A stretch of 64,000 bases of DNA. It comes from Rhizobium sp. L51/94 (GTDB lineage: Bacteria; Pseudomonadota; Alphaproteobacteria; Rhizobiales; Rhizobiaceae). Positions 43,037 to 51,821 of this stretch are shown here, one piece after another. Below the pieces are notes generated by a model. It made no database searches. It saw only the letters and a list, made by a program, of their open reading frames with translations, and was not told the DNA's origin. The first letter of the stretch is position 1, and each line of letters starts with the position of its first letter. The stretch spans positions 1,240,001 to 1,304,000 of the forward strand of contig NZ_CP072142.1 of assembly GCF_019355555.1 (NCBI RefSeq), in the 5' to 3' direction. A program made the translations under genes and the position numbers.

Positions 43037-44209
43037 TCACTTCGCGGTGGGTCTGGCATCGACGACTGTTACGAGGCCCAAGGCGGGATCTTGCATCACC
43101 GAGAAAGTCGCGACGTTGCCATCGGCGCGGGCCTGTTCCTGCAGGTCGAAGAGCCAGCGCTGGATCTGCTCGGTACTCGCGCTCGACGGCACCGCAAAGC
43201 AGCGCGTGCCGCCGGTATCAATGATATTGGTCGGGCATTGGATCTGCGCCATCGCAAGCGAGCCGTCGTAATCTTTGGCATTGCCGCCGCCAGTCCCGCG
43301 CAGGCTCGCTGATGACGACTGAAGGCCAGCCTTTAGGCGCTGAAGATATTGCTGGTTCGCTTCGGTCGATTTTCCGAGCAACTCGTTCCAGACCGAACCG
43401 CGCTCGACCTGCGCCTGCGTATTCCGGTCAACGGCTTTCTTGATTTGCTCGCCGCATCCGTTCCCGTAGCTGACGGTTTCCGGCTCGCCGGCACCTTGCG
43501 TCGGGGTGCGGTCACCATTCTGAGCCTTGTTGCGCGCATAATAGGCAGAGACCTTTTTGACGTAGTCCTGGGTCTCGGGAATGTTGGGGACCTGGCCGTT
43601 CTGCAGCGACTGCCGATATGGGCCGGCATTGTAGCCGGCGGCGATCAGGTCGTAGCGGTCGCCAAACATCCCCTGGAGTTGCTTGATGTACTTCACGCCG
43701 CCGCGAATGTTGTCGCGTGTATCGTAGGGATTGACGCCGAGCTGAGCGGCTGTCCCTGGCATCAGCTGCATGACGCCGGTGGCTCCGACCGCAGAGCGGG
43801 CGGATTGGCGAAAGCGGGATTCCTGCTCGGCGATCGCCAGCGCGAAATTCGGATCGACGCTCTGCCGGATTGCCTCACCCTCGACCATGCTGGCAACTTC
43901 CTGCTGGCTCGGCGTGCGCTGAGATGGCGCCGCCGGCGCGGTGCCGCCCGCCATGCCGTCCGCCGAGCAATCATCGGGCGCGCCGGAACCCTGACCGGGT
44001 GCCACGCTGTCGGCCGTGCCGCCCGAGGCGCCTTTCAGCTTCCGGGTATCGGCCTGATAGCCCTGGTACCAGTTCAACGTCGCCTGCTGGATCTTCTGGC
44101 GCGCATTGTCGATGACCGGCACCTGCGCATGGCTCGTACTGCCAGCAAGAACCGCAGCAAGGGCCAAACAGCCGACTGCAACTCTCTCAAGACGCTTTGC
44201 GCTGCTCAT
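43037..44209 (-). CDS. Lytic transglycosylase, second VirB1-like protein
   Basis: A 390-residue exported protein. Signal peptide 1-28, a Gly/Ala-rich linker, an SLT (goose-lysozyme-like) domain at about 105-230 with catalytic Glu in ALAIAEQESRFRQSARSAVG, then GATGVMQLMPGTAAQLGVNP and LIAAGYNAGPYRQS. A 150-residue C-terminal extension (VPSSASTEQIQRWLFDLQEQ) has no known domain. It sits between virB4 (23-base overlap) and virB5, an unusual place for a VirB1. It would locally open peptidoglycan for channel assembly. Confidence 0.87.
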   Translation of the reverse strand: MSSAKRLERVAVGCLALAAVLAGSTSHAQVPVIDNARQKIQQATLNWYQGYQADTRKLKGASGGTADSVAPGQGSGAPDDCSADGMAGGTAPAAPSQRTPSQQEVASMVEGEAIRQSVDPNFALAIAEQESRFRQSARSAVGATGVMQLMPGTAAQLGVNPYDTRDNIRGGVKYIKQLQGMFGDRYDLIAAGYNAGPYRQSLQNGQVPNIPETQDYVKKVSAYYARNKAQNGDRTPTQGAGEPETVSYGNGCGEQIKKAVDRNTQAQVERGSVWNELLGKSTEANQQYLQRLKAGLQSSSASLRGTGGGNAKDYDGSLAMAQIQCPTNIIDTGGTRCFAVPSSASTEQIQRWLFDLQEQARADGNVATFSVMQDPALGLVTVVDARPTAK

Positions 44210-46706
44210 CGACCGCTACCACGTTCCAGTCGCAGAATTTCGACAGCCAGTTCTTCGGATCCTCTCCATGCTCGTCTAGCAGCATCTCGACCTCACGCAC
44301 TGTCTCCTCCCGGCCTGACAGCACCTTGATGAACTCGGGCATGTGGGACATGTCCACGCGGGCAATCACGCTGTTCTTCGCCTGTTTGATCAGCATGAAG
44401 CGCGAATTCGGATCCCCGTTCTTGACCCATTCGAACTCGGCCCGGGATAGGCCGAAGTGCTCCATGTAAGAGCTTTCGTCAGCCTTCGGATTGGCGAAGA
44501 AGATGTTCGTCGACGTCTGCTCGATGATCGTGCGGCTGACGCTCGAGCGCACCACATCGTCGGCCGACTGCGTGCCGAAGATCACCAGACCGTTCCTTTT
44601 CCGGATGGTCTTGAAGTAATCCTTTAGCGTGCGCTTGAACTCATCGTCATCGAGCAGCTTCCAGGCCTCATCCATCAGATTGATGATCGGCGCCTTGCCG
44701 TCGTAGATTTCGTCGAGTCGATGGAACATGTAGAGAAGTGCTGCGGTGCGCACCGTAGGATCGTCGAGGATCGAAGTCATGTCGAAGCCGATCATCGGCC
44801 TCGAGATATCGAGAATATCCTCGGCATTGTCGAAGAGCCAGGCATAGGGCCCCTTGTCGACCCATTTGTCGAGCCGGGCGATCAGGCTGCCCTCCGTTCT
44901 CTCGCTGCCGGCAAGCAGTGCCCGCAACGACGAGAGACGGCGGTACGACCTGTCCTTCGTCTTGAGGACAGATTTGATCGCGCTGCGGATGATTGATTCT
45001 TCTTGCGGCGTCAGGCTCTCGCCTTCCTTCGACGGCTTAAGCATGAAGCTCAAAAGCCCGTACAGGAAAACCCGGTTTCCCTCTGTGTCATCGAGTAGCA
45101 ATGGGTTCCAACCGGAGGGTTTGCCGGGCTCCAGCGTCATGTAAGTTCCGCCCGCCGCCCGCACCATGATGTCGAGGCCGCGATCCTTGTCGAAGACGAT
45201 TGTCTTCAGGCGCGGGCTGACACGATAGGCCTGCAGAATGAGGAAGCCCATGATGACAGTCTTGCCGGATCCCGTCGGTCCGAACACTGTCGTGTGCCCG
45301 ACATCCCCCTGGTGGAAGTTGAAGAAGAAGGGCGTGCCGGAGGTCGTCTCAAAGATGGTGATCGCTGGGCCCCAGTGGTTGCCGTCCGGCTTGCCATAGG
45401 GATAGGCATGGAAGCTGCTTAAGCCCGCGCAGTTGAGTGTCGAGATCAAAGCCCGGCGCGCGATATAGGCCTGATTCCCGGGAAGCTGCGCCCAGTAGGC
45501 CGGTTCTGCATTCAGATCCTCTCGGACATATGACGCTCCGAGCGCACCAAGTTCGTTTCCGATCAGTGCCACCGCGTCGTCGAGCTGCGTTGTCGATTTG
45601 GCAATCGGCATGATGGTCAGATGATGCTCGGTGAAGGCGACGCGTTTGCGTGCGAGCTCGTCGCGAGCGATGTCGAGATTGGCCTGCACGCTGGATCCAC
45701 CTTCGTCGGCCTTCGACATCTGGCGGTCTAGTCGTTCTATCCGACTGCGCGCAGCCATATCATCGACGAAGGACATTGATTGGGTCAACACCAGCTCGAA
45801 CGGCAGCTTGAGGACATAGTCGAGCATGCCTGCGCCGGTCTCGGGCGGATACTCCTTCAGGGAGACCATCGCCGCATAGCGGTCGTCATCGGGCGTGTCG
45901 CCCTGCAGATGGATGATGCGGTTGCCGATCGATGTCCTGCGCGCTGGCAGCAACTCGTCGGCCGGGATCGTCCCAAGCCTGATCGGCCGGACGCGTCCGC
46001 CATTCAGAAGTGTGTAGAAGAATTCGCACTGTTCGGAGAACCAGACTTTTTGCGCGGTCTCATCGATCACCATGTCTTCCGACACATCACGGAATATCGT
46101 CCTGCTATTCCCGAGGTCCGCGTGCACGCGCTGCACGTCGCGAAGGACCCTCGGACCGTAGATGCCAAGCGATTTCTCCAGTGCCCGCGTCGCCTCGACC
46201 AGCTTGTCGCGCATCGCACGGAATTGTTCCTTGCGCACGATGGTGCCGCCGGCGCCCATGATGCGGGAAAGAGCTGACCCTTTCTTGAACATCGGCCGCA
46301 CAACCAGCGAGACATAGGTGTCGTTCACGAACATCTCGTTCTTGGAGATGCTCTTCTGATAGACATGGTCGAGACACTGCATGAAAGGATCGGCGAAAGC
46401 CGAGGGTAACGAGGGCGCCACCTTGCGCCGAACGACATGCGTATAGAGCGCAAAGCTGCCGATCGAAGAGATCGCGCGGAAGGCGGCGTTGCGCTGTCGC
46501 TGCAGCATGTTGATTGTCTCGATGTCGGCCGTCTCGAAGGAAAAGCCGGTCAGCTTTACGGTCGAGACGAGGCAGTCGTTCTTCAGGCGGATGATGCCGT
46601 TCTCGACCGGCACATAGAAAGGGACATGCGTCGCGACACGGCGATCCGCAAAGATCTCCCAGCCCCTCGACAGACTTCCTTTCAGCGATCTCGCCATCGT
46701 GTTCAT
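44187..46706 (-). CDS. virB4: VirB4 ATPase
   Basis: An 839-residue cytoplasmic ATPase, the largest and most conserved channel energiser. N-terminal CagE/TrbE domain (VPFYVPVENGIIRLKNDCLV, VVRRKVAPSLPSAFADPF), Walker A TVFGPTGSGKTVIMGFLILQ near the middle, Walker B APIINLMDEAWKLLDDDEF, and RKRNGLVIFGTQSADDVVRS. Spaced 3 bases from virB3. Required for pilus growth and substrate transfer. Confidence 0.95.
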   Translation of the reverse strand: MNTMARSLKGSLSRGWEIFADRRVATHVPFYVPVENGIIRLKNDCLVSTVKLTGFSFETADIETINMLQRQRNAAFRAISSIGSFALYTHVVRRKVAPSLPSAFADPFMQCLDHVYQKSISKNEMFVNDTYVSLVVRPMFKKGSALSRIMGAGGTIVRKEQFRAMRDKLVEATRALEKSLGIYGPRVLRDVQRVHADLGNSRTIFRDVSEDMVIDETAQKVWFSEQCEFFYTLLNGGRVRPIRLGTIPADELLPARRTSIGNRIIHLQGDTPDDDRYAAMVSLKEYPPETGAGMLDYVLKLPFELVLTQSMSFVDDMAARSRIERLDRQMSKADEGGSSVQANLDIARDELARKRVAFTEHHLTIMPIAKSTTQLDDAVALIGNELGALGASYVREDLNAEPAYWAQLPGNQAYIARRALISTLNCAGLSSFHAYPYGKPDGNHWGPAITIFETTSGTPFFFNFHQGDVGHTTVFGPTGSGKTVIMGFLILQAYRVSPRLKTIVFDKDRGLDIMVRAAGGTYMTLEPGKPSGWNPLLLDDTEGNRVFLYGLLSFMLKPSKEGESLTPQEESIIRSAIKSVLKTKDRSYRRLSSLRALLAGSERTEGSLIARLDKWVDKGPYAWLFDNAEDILDISRPMIGFDMTSILDDPTVRTAALLYMFHRLDEIYDGKAPIINLMDEAWKLLDDDEFKRTLKDYFKTIRKRNGLVIFGTQSADDVVRSSVSRTIIEQTSTNIFFANPKADESSYMEHFGLSRAEFEWVKNGDPNSRFMLIKQAKNSVIARVDMSHMPEFIKVLSGREETVREVEMLLDEHGEDPKNWLSKFCDWNVVAVDEQRKAS

Positions 46707-46709
46707 CGC

Positions 46710-47036
46710 TTACACCCCGTAGGTTCTGACGCCACCGCCGAGCTTCCGGCCAAGAGGATTGACGCCGCACATGCTCAGCCGACCGACGATCTCAAAGAAC
46801 CAGAGGTCGAGTTTTACGGTAAGCACGTAGAGGATGCCGTGCAGAATGGCGAAACATGCGGGGAACCATAGGATCGATCCCAAGATCAAGAACACCATCA
46901 GCGAGATGAAGCATTCCGCCAGGAAATATGTGTAGGGTATTCCCATTACTGTTGGCGGCCGCGTCAGCGCGAGAATAACCGGATGGGATTCGATGTAGTC
47001 GTCACGCCCGTCGGAATCATTACCCGCCATGCTCAC
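46710..47036 (-). CDS. virB3: VirB3 inner-membrane protein
   Basis: A 108-residue protein with the VirB3 pattern: HPVILALTRPPTVMGIPYTY, two adjoining helices (FISLMVFLILGSILWFPACF and AILHGILYVLTVKLDLWFFE) and a short tail. GTG 47036 overlaps the virB2 stop (GTGA). VirB3 works with VirB4 in pilin handling. Confidence 0.92.
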   Translation of the reverse strand: MSMAGNDSDGRDDYIESHPVILALTRPPTVMGIPYTYFLAECFISLMVFLILGSILWFPACFAILHGILYVLTVKLDLWFFEIVGRLSMCGVNPLGRKLGGGVRTYGV

Positions 47037-47404
47037 GTCCCCCCGCCGGCGAGGAAGTCAACGAGTTCGGCTGCGGCAAACATACCGGCAAGGCATCCGC
47101 CGACACGCAGGAGCGCCCCCCACGACCAGTATCCGAAGGCCGCTGCGAGGAACATGCCAATGAAGGCGATCGCGCCGACCGAGCGGCCGAACGGGCCCGT
47201 AAAGAATTGCACCAGCCGATCAGCCGCCTGCTGGAGACGATCGAGGTTCTGTGCCGCCGCCGGCTCGTACTGGGCGGCGAGCAGAATCAGGCTTGCCGCA
47301 AGCACAATGGCGGCGTTGCCGAGCCATTTTCGCCGAGCCATGGAGGACCAGGCAACGCTGCTATAGAGAGCGGCCGTGTGGGCTGCGAACGCGATGGGAT
47401 TCAT
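47033..47404 (-). CDS. virB2: VirB2 major pilin
   Basis: A 123-residue prepilin with a long signal peptide (processing expected after AAQYEPAAAQ, about 51) and a mature region with two helices: GPFGRSVGAIAFIGMFLAAA and RVGGCLAGMFAAAELVDFL. The Gly-rich end is typical. It overlaps the transglycosylase stop and virB3 by 4 bases each. Confidence 0.9.
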   Translation of the reverse strand: MNPIAFAAHTAALYSSVAWSSMARRKWLGNAAIVLAASLILLAAQYEPAAAQNLDRLQQAADRLVQFFTGPFGRSVGAIAFIGMFLAAAFGYWSWGALLRVGGCLAGMFAAAELVDFLAGGGT

Positions 47405-48546
47405 TTAGACACCTCTTCCTTGACGATTTTGACTGGTCCGCCAACATCTCTACGCCCTTCCTCACGCTGAGGACGGGCGTCCGGCGGGATCGGCTGTGCA
47501 GCAGAGAAGACAAGCATTGGGGATCTAACTCGCTCGGCAGGCCCGGCGCGCGGCGAGATGGGTACGGGAGCTGAGGGCGGGATAGCTTGCGGATGCCTTT
47601 GCCTGACCACTGTGCCGGTATAGTATCCGACGACACGTGTGACAAAGTCGGCGGTCTCGCGGTTCAGCGGCAGGGAGTGGCGAAGGTCGACGTTGGGTTC
47701 GCCGGCATTATAGGCCGCGGCGATCAGCACCGGATTTCGGTACTTATCGATAAGGAACCGGAGAAACCTCGTGCCTGCCTGGATGTTTTGTTCGGCATCG
47801 GTCAAATCCTTGGCACCGAAGGCTTTGCCTACGCGTGGCATCACCTGCATTAGTCCGATGGCGCCGGCAGAACTCACCAAGCCTGGATCGAAGCCGCCAT
47901 TCTCGGCCCGCATGACCGAAAGCACCCAGTTCGGATCAACTCCATCCGTCGCGGCAATCGCCAGCGCGAGCCTCGCAAAGTCCGTGGGGATGCCGGATAA
48001 AAGATCGGGGCGAGCCTGTGCTGTTGACCCGCTGGCATCGACATTCAAGCTGGTGTCCAGGTCCGTGACCGGAGATGCTGGCGGGCTCTCAAGAGAATGA
48101 GCACCAATGGGCGACTGCACGGTGCGTTCGCGCCGTGCAGTCGCGCTATCAGGCGCCTTTCCAGGTAAGCTCGAGGGATTATTATCCGACTCTCCGTCCA
48201 CCTCAAACAGAAGAGCCCTATCCCACTTCCGATCTTCGTCGCGCGGCCCTTCAAAGCGCTGGTTGAAGTTCGTCGCTTCAAGTGCCGGGACGGCAGCCTG
48301 CTTGATCGCGACAGATCCAGACGCTGGGATTGCCACCGACAGCACCGCAGGCTTTCTTACAGTCGCGCCTACGCCACTAGACTTATTGACCTGTGTAGAT
48401 AGTCCCGGAGCGATATGATGGTTGCTGTCAGAAGGGCCCGATGCAAAGCCGGTGAGCAGGGCAGCCGAAGCGCCGGCAACCCACAGTCTTCTTGGCGACC
48501 AAGATATCTGCGGTCTGTTCACAGGTGAAAGCGGAATACGATCCAT
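47401..48546 (-). CDS. virB1: Lytic transglycosylase, VirB1-like, first gene of the virB operon
   Basis: A 381-residue exported protein. N-terminal signal-like segment RRLWVAGASAALLTGFASG, about 180 residues of low-complexity linker, an SLT domain with catalytic Glu in NWVLSVMRAENGGFDPGLVS, GAIGLMQVMPRVGKAFGAKD and NPVLIAAAYNAGEPN, then a Pro/Arg-rich tail. In-frame GTG 48624 and ATG 48594 would add a basic extension overlapping the operator copies; I prefer ATG 48546 because the repeated motif at 48567 and 48622 looks like promoter sequence. It opens the 14-gene mating-channel operon. Confidence 0.83.
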   Translation of the reverse strand: MDRIPLSPVNRPQISWSPRRLWVAGASAALLTGFASGPSDSNHHIAPGLSTQVNKSSGVGATVRKPAVLSVAIPASGSVAIKQAAVPALEATNFNQRFEGPRDEDRKWDRALLFEVDGESDNNPSSLPGKAPDSATARRERTVQSPIGAHSLESPPASPVTDLDTSLNVDASGSTAQARPDLLSGIPTDFARLALAIAATDGVDPNWVLSVMRAENGGFDPGLVSSAGAIGLMQVMPRVGKAFGAKDLTDAEQNIQAGTRFLRFLIDKYRNPVLIAAAYNAGEPNVDLRHSLPLNRETADFVTRVVGYYTGTVVRQRHPQAIPPSAPVPISPRAGPAERVRSPMLVFSAAQPIPPDARPQREEGRRDVGGPVKIVKEEVSK

Positions 48547-48566
48547 GGCGAAACCAACGAAACTTA

Positions 48567-48581
48567 TACTGCGGTATAAGT
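48567..48581. promoter_or_regulatory. Shared operator, copy 3 (divergent form)
   Basis: TACTGCGGTATAAGT, 12/15 matches to the copy at 29685. It is also the core of a larger inverted repeat ACTTATAC-TGCG-GTATAAGT (48562-48581; 8-base arms, 4-base centre). It lies directly before the chosen virB1 start. Confidence 0.55.
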
Positions 48582-48621
48582 ATTTGAACCGCATTCCGCC
48601 ACGGAAATCAACTGCAAATTT

Positions 48622-48636
48622 CACTGGAGTATAATT
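48622..48636. promoter_or_regulatory. Shared operator, copy 2
   Basis: CACTGGAGTATAATT, 14 of 15 bases identical to the copy at 29685-29699. On the minus strand it provides TATACT as a possible -10 box for the virB operon. The 40-base distance to copy 3 is about four helical turns. Confidence 0.6.
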
Positions 48637-48948
48637 ATCTGGAAGGAGCTACCCGGGAAGGAGCGCTTCCTGAGGCATGTCAATTGGGGCGACCAGTTAT
48701 CCGGCGCCTAGGGATACTGAGGTTGTCAGAGCCCCCAAATGCGAGCAAAGCGGACAGCTGTCCCGTCCTTTACCAGCACCGAGCTTGCATCAGTGTCCGA
48801 GCGGCCAGCAGAGATCCGGCACACGAAATTAGGCAATTCCGTCTGTATCGTCGACATATATTGCTTATCGGAGGTGAGATGTACATGTTGATCGTACGCA
48901 TGACGGTGTCGTGGTATGATCGTTTTCAACCTGAAAGCGGATGATACG
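48637..48948. promoter_or_regulatory. Spacer with toxin-antitoxin promoter
   Basis: About 310 bases without a gene between the virB operon and the antitoxin. TATGAT at 48912-48917 is a good -10 box for the antitoxin operon and coincides with the farther ATG 48916, arguing for the start at 48949. Confidence 0.45.
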
Positions 48949-49242
48949 ATGGCCCAGACGCATTACAAGATCAGCGAGGCGCGTAAGAACTTTGCCGAGG
49001 TTCTTGAGCGTGCGAACCAGGGTGAAGAGATCGTCATCATGCGCGGCAATGAAGTTTACGCGCGCATCGGTCCGGCGGCCGACGGCGGCAAGCGTCCCTT
49101 TGGCCTTCTGCGCCATCGTGGCTTGCCCGACGATCTGTTCGATACCACGGATGCCGAGCAGTCCGCCATCGATGCAGGCGACTGGAACGATGATACCGGC
49201 ATATGGCAAGGCAAATCCGACGGTAGCGAAACCACGCAATGA
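48949..49242 (+). CDS. Antitoxin, Phd/YefM type
   Basis: A 97-residue antitoxin. The N-terminal Phd/YefM DNA-binding fold is YKISEARKNFAEVLERANQG, then EIVIMRGNEVYARIGP; the acidic C-terminus (LPDDLFDTTDAEQSAIDAGD) would wrap and block the toxin. It overlaps the PIN toxin by 4 bases, the normal autoregulated arrangement. An ATG at 48916 is in frame but overlaps the likely -10 box. Confidence 0.85.
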   Translation: MAQTHYKISEARKNFAEVLERANQGEEIVIMRGNEVYARIGPAADGGKRPFGLLRHRGLPDDLFDTTDAEQSAIDAGDWNDDTGIWQGKSDGSETTQ

Positions 49243-49616
49243 AAATCCTGCTCGACAGCCACGCCGTCTACTGGCGGACGATTGGCAGTGATCGCCTGTC
49301 CACAAAGGCACGAACGATGATTGAGGACAAGGCGTACGCTGTCCTCGTCAGCGCGGTCACGTTCTATGAGCTGGACAACATGATGCGCCTGAACAAGCTC
49401 GACCTCAAGCCACAGGAACTTAGGGCCGCCGTCACAGCAAGCGCACTGCAGACCTGGGCCATCAGCGATCTGGATGCCGAGCTTGCAGCCGTGTTCGGCT
49501 GGGATCACCGCGATCCGTGGGACCGCACACTCGCCGCCCAGACGCGGCTGGAGCATTCCACCTTCGTCTCGACGGATCCGGCGTTCGACACGATATTGTA
49601 TGAGCGGGTCTGGTAG
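49239..49616 (+). CDS. PIN-domain toxin (VapC-like)
   Basis: A 125-residue PIN-domain ribonuclease. Acidic residues of the active site are visible: Asp6 in KILLDSHAVYW, Glu44 in AVTFYELDNMM, and Asp in WDHRDPWDRTLAAQTRLEH, with STDPAF near the end. It belongs to the YefM/Phd-linked PIN subgroup. ATG overlaps the antitoxin stop. Plasmid-linked pairs like this stabilise the replicon by killing segregants. Confidence 0.88.
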   Translation: MKILLDSHAVYWRTIGSDRLSTKARTMIEDKAYAVLVSAVTFYELDNMMRLNKLDLKPQELRAAVTASALQTWAISDLDAELAAVFGWDHRDPWDRTLAAQTRLEHSTFVSTDPAFDTILYERVW

Positions 49617-49628
49617 GAGGTGTAACAG

Positions 49629-49808
49629 ATGAAGATCCTCGCGGAACCTGTCGAGGCGGCCGAACGGCTTAAGGAACTCATCTCTCTTGCCGAGTGGCGT
49701 GTCCTTCAGTTTTGCGCCGACAGCAGGTCCTCTGAGGAAAGCCTCGGCTCCCATTTTACGCTCGATATCGGGCTCGTATCCTCTGCTCAAGTAACGAACG
49801 CAACATGA
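49629..49808 (+). CDS. Small 59-residue ORF behind the toxin
   Basis: ATG 49629 has a strong AGGAGG 8 bases upstream that overlaps the toxin stop region. It reads MKILAEPVEAAERLKELISL and AEWRVLQFCADSRSSEESLG and ends at 49808. Helical first half. No known family. The next ATG overlaps its stop (ATGA at 49805) and opens a short frame that runs into the LysR fragment. Could be a remnant of a longer gene or a third component of the toxin-antitoxin locus. Confidence 0.45.
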   Translation: MKILAEPVEAAERLKELISLAEWRVLQFCADSRSSEESLGSHFTLDIGLVSSAQVTNAT

Positions 49809-49878
49809 ATTATACCGAGAACGATATCCTGCAGGCTGTTGGCCACAACGCATTCACGGCAGGCAAAACCTATCAGCG

Positions 49879-50427
49879 CCCGTCGCCATCGAACTCGAGG
49901 TCTCCGGCCGTCACATCGACCTTATCGAGGAGAGGATCGAAATCGCGATCCACATTGGCCAACTTTCCGACTCCTCTATGGTTGCTCGACGAATAGGCGA
50001 CATGCGAATGATAACTTTGGCCTCCGCCAGCTATCTCGCCCGCTACGGCACGCCGCAAATGCTTGAGGAGTTGCACGCGCACCAACGGATTGGCAACGTC
50101 CATCAGGGCCATATTGTCGGGTAGGATTTTACTGTTGACGGTAAGCAGCTTACCGTTGAGAGCGCGAGCTCGTTCCGCACCAACGATGCGGAACATGTCC
50201 GGGGCGCGGCCCTCGCGCGTCTAGGCATCGCTCACCATGCAAGTTGGTTACTCACAGCTGTGCTAGCCTCCGGGGAAGTGGCGCGAATTCTCGATAAGCA
50301 CACGCCGCCCCTTCTTCCAATCAACGCAATCATTGCCGGAGGACACCGCATGCCTTCCCGGGTGCGGCATTTCCCAGAGTTCCTAGCCGATATCTGCGCA
50401 GGGGAGCCCGAGTTACGTGTTGGCTAG
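49879..50427 (+). pseudogene. LysR regulator, C-terminal fragment with an internal stop
   Basis: One frame reads IELEVSGRHIDLIEERIEIA, IHIGQLSDSSMVARRIGDMR, then TLASASYLARYGTPQ, the effector domain of the AaeR/DmlR-type LysR group. TAG at 50122-50124 replaces the codon before DFTVDGKQLTVE (normally Trp). The frame continues to FPEFLADICAGEPELRVG-stop at 50427. The DNA-binding half is missing and the 5' edge joins the small ORF region directly. Confidence 0.82.
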
Positions 50428-50540
50428 CCGTCCCGGATGTGGACCAACATCAACTTCTGTTGGCGCTACCTGGCCTTTACCGCTGTGGCCCGCAGCGCAC
50501 ATTATCGGGCATGTGCGTCTCCGGCAATGCAGTCTATTCC

Positions 50541-51722
50541 TCATTCGTCAAGGTAGCGTTCTGTCAACCGCGCCCACATCGCTGCGCCGGCGGTCAGGCT
50601 GTCGTCGGCAAAATCATACTTGGCACTATGTAGTATAGCCGATTTCATGCCGTTGCCGAGACGCAGGAAACTGCCGGGCTTATGCTGCAAGAAATGCGAA
50701 AAGTCTTCGCTGCCTGGAATGAGCGGACAAAGCGCAACGTTTCCGGCACCCACCAGCTCCTCGGCCACCATCTTGGCAAACTCGGTTTCCTTCTCAGAAT
50801 TGACCACTACCGGATTGCCGTAGGTGTAGTCGATTTCGACGCCTGCGCCGAAGCCCTCGACGAGAGACTGCGTGAGTTTCTTGATGCGAAGTTCGAGGGT
50901 CTCACGAACCTTCGGATCGAACGAGCGTACCGTCATTAGCAACCTGGCGAATTCAGGTATGACGTTGGCGACCTCGCCGGCGTGGATGGCGCCGACTGTT
51001 ATAACGGCCGTCTGGGTTGGGTCGATGTTGCGGGAGATCACCGACTGCAGCGAAACGACCAGGTTGCAGGCAACCAGAACCGGGTCAATAGTTAGATGCG
51101 GGCGCGAGGCGTGGCCTCCCTTGCCGGTGATCCGGATTTCAACAGTGTCGGCTGCCGCCATCAACGGTCCAGAGCGCATCAGCCAACTGCCTTCGGGCGC
51201 GCCCGGGTGGTTATGGAGGCCGAAGATGGCGTCGAATGGGAAGCGCTCGAAAAGGCCGTCATCAATCATCGCCTGGGCGCCGCTAAAGCCACCGGCTTCT
51301 TCGGCGGGCTGGAAAATGAGATTGACCGTGCCGTTGAACTTTCGCGTGCGCGCGAGATATTCGGCAGCGCCCAGCAATACCGTGGTGTGACCGTCATGAC
51401 CACAAGCGTGCATCTTGCCCGGCACTTGGCTGGCATACGCCTTGCCGGTCTGCTCCATGATCGGCAGAGCGTCCATATCGGCACGAATGGCGATGCTTTT
51501 TTTGCCGGCTCCAGCCGTCATACGGGCAACGATTCCGTGGCCACCGACATTGCGCGCCACCTCGTAGCCCCAGCCTTCCAATTTGTCGGCAACGAAACGG
51601 GAAGTCTCCACCTCCTCAAACGACAGCTCGGGATGGGCGTGGAGATGCCGGCGGATAGCGCGTAGTGTGTCGTCCATTGGCTCAAAATCCGAAAGGCGGG
51701 CGAAATCGTTATCGATGGTCAT
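50541..51722 (-). CDS. M20 family amidohydrolase (hippurate-hydrolase type)
   Basis: A 393-residue cytoplasmic metallopeptidase-fold enzyme that removes acyl groups from amino acid conjugates. Motifs: HLHAHPELSFEEVETSRFVA (about 26-45), IAIRADMDALP, MHACGHDGHTTVLLG with Cys/His ligands (about 98-112), FQPAEEAGGFSGAQAMI and the dimer-domain GKGGHASRPHLTIDPV. ATG 51722 has GGAAC upstream; an earlier start at 51815 gives only a basic non-homologous extension. It is the last gene of the ABC cluster, so it probably processes the imported compound, an N-acyl amino acid (inference). Confidence 0.9.
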   Translation of the reverse strand: MTIDNDFARLSDFEPMDDTLRAIRRHLHAHPELSFEEVETSRFVADKLEGWGYEVARNVGGHGIVARMTAGAGKKSIAIRADMDALPIMEQTGKAYASQVPGKMHACGHDGHTTVLLGAAEYLARTRKFNGTVNLIFQPAEEAGGFSGAQAMIDDGLFERFPFDAIFGLHNHPGAPEGSWLMRSGPLMAAADTVEIRITGKGGHASRPHLTIDPVLVACNLVVSLQSVISRNIDPTQTAVITVGAIHAGEVANVIPEFARLLMTVRSFDPKVRETLELRIKKLTQSLVEGFGAGVEIDYTYGNPVVVNSEKETEFAKMVAEELVGAGNVALCPLIPGSEDFSHFLQHKPGSFLRLGNGMKSAILHSAKYDFADDSLTAGAAMWARLTERYLDE

Positions 51723-51821
51723 TTTAGTTCCAATATTTTTGCATGCTCTGTACCGAGACGACCGTGCGATGGGGCCGGCTGTTCTATGGGCCCGACGTGA
51801 GAGACCGCTGAGCACGCGGCC

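Noticed and set aside
43349..44329. 326-residue plus-strand frame opposite the second transglycosylase
   Set aside because: Shadow of the real gene; the minus strand has a full SLT domain and signal peptide.
48726..48929. Short minus-strand frame between the virB operon and the antitoxin
   Set aside because: No ribosome site or known family; overlaps the likely antitoxin promoter.
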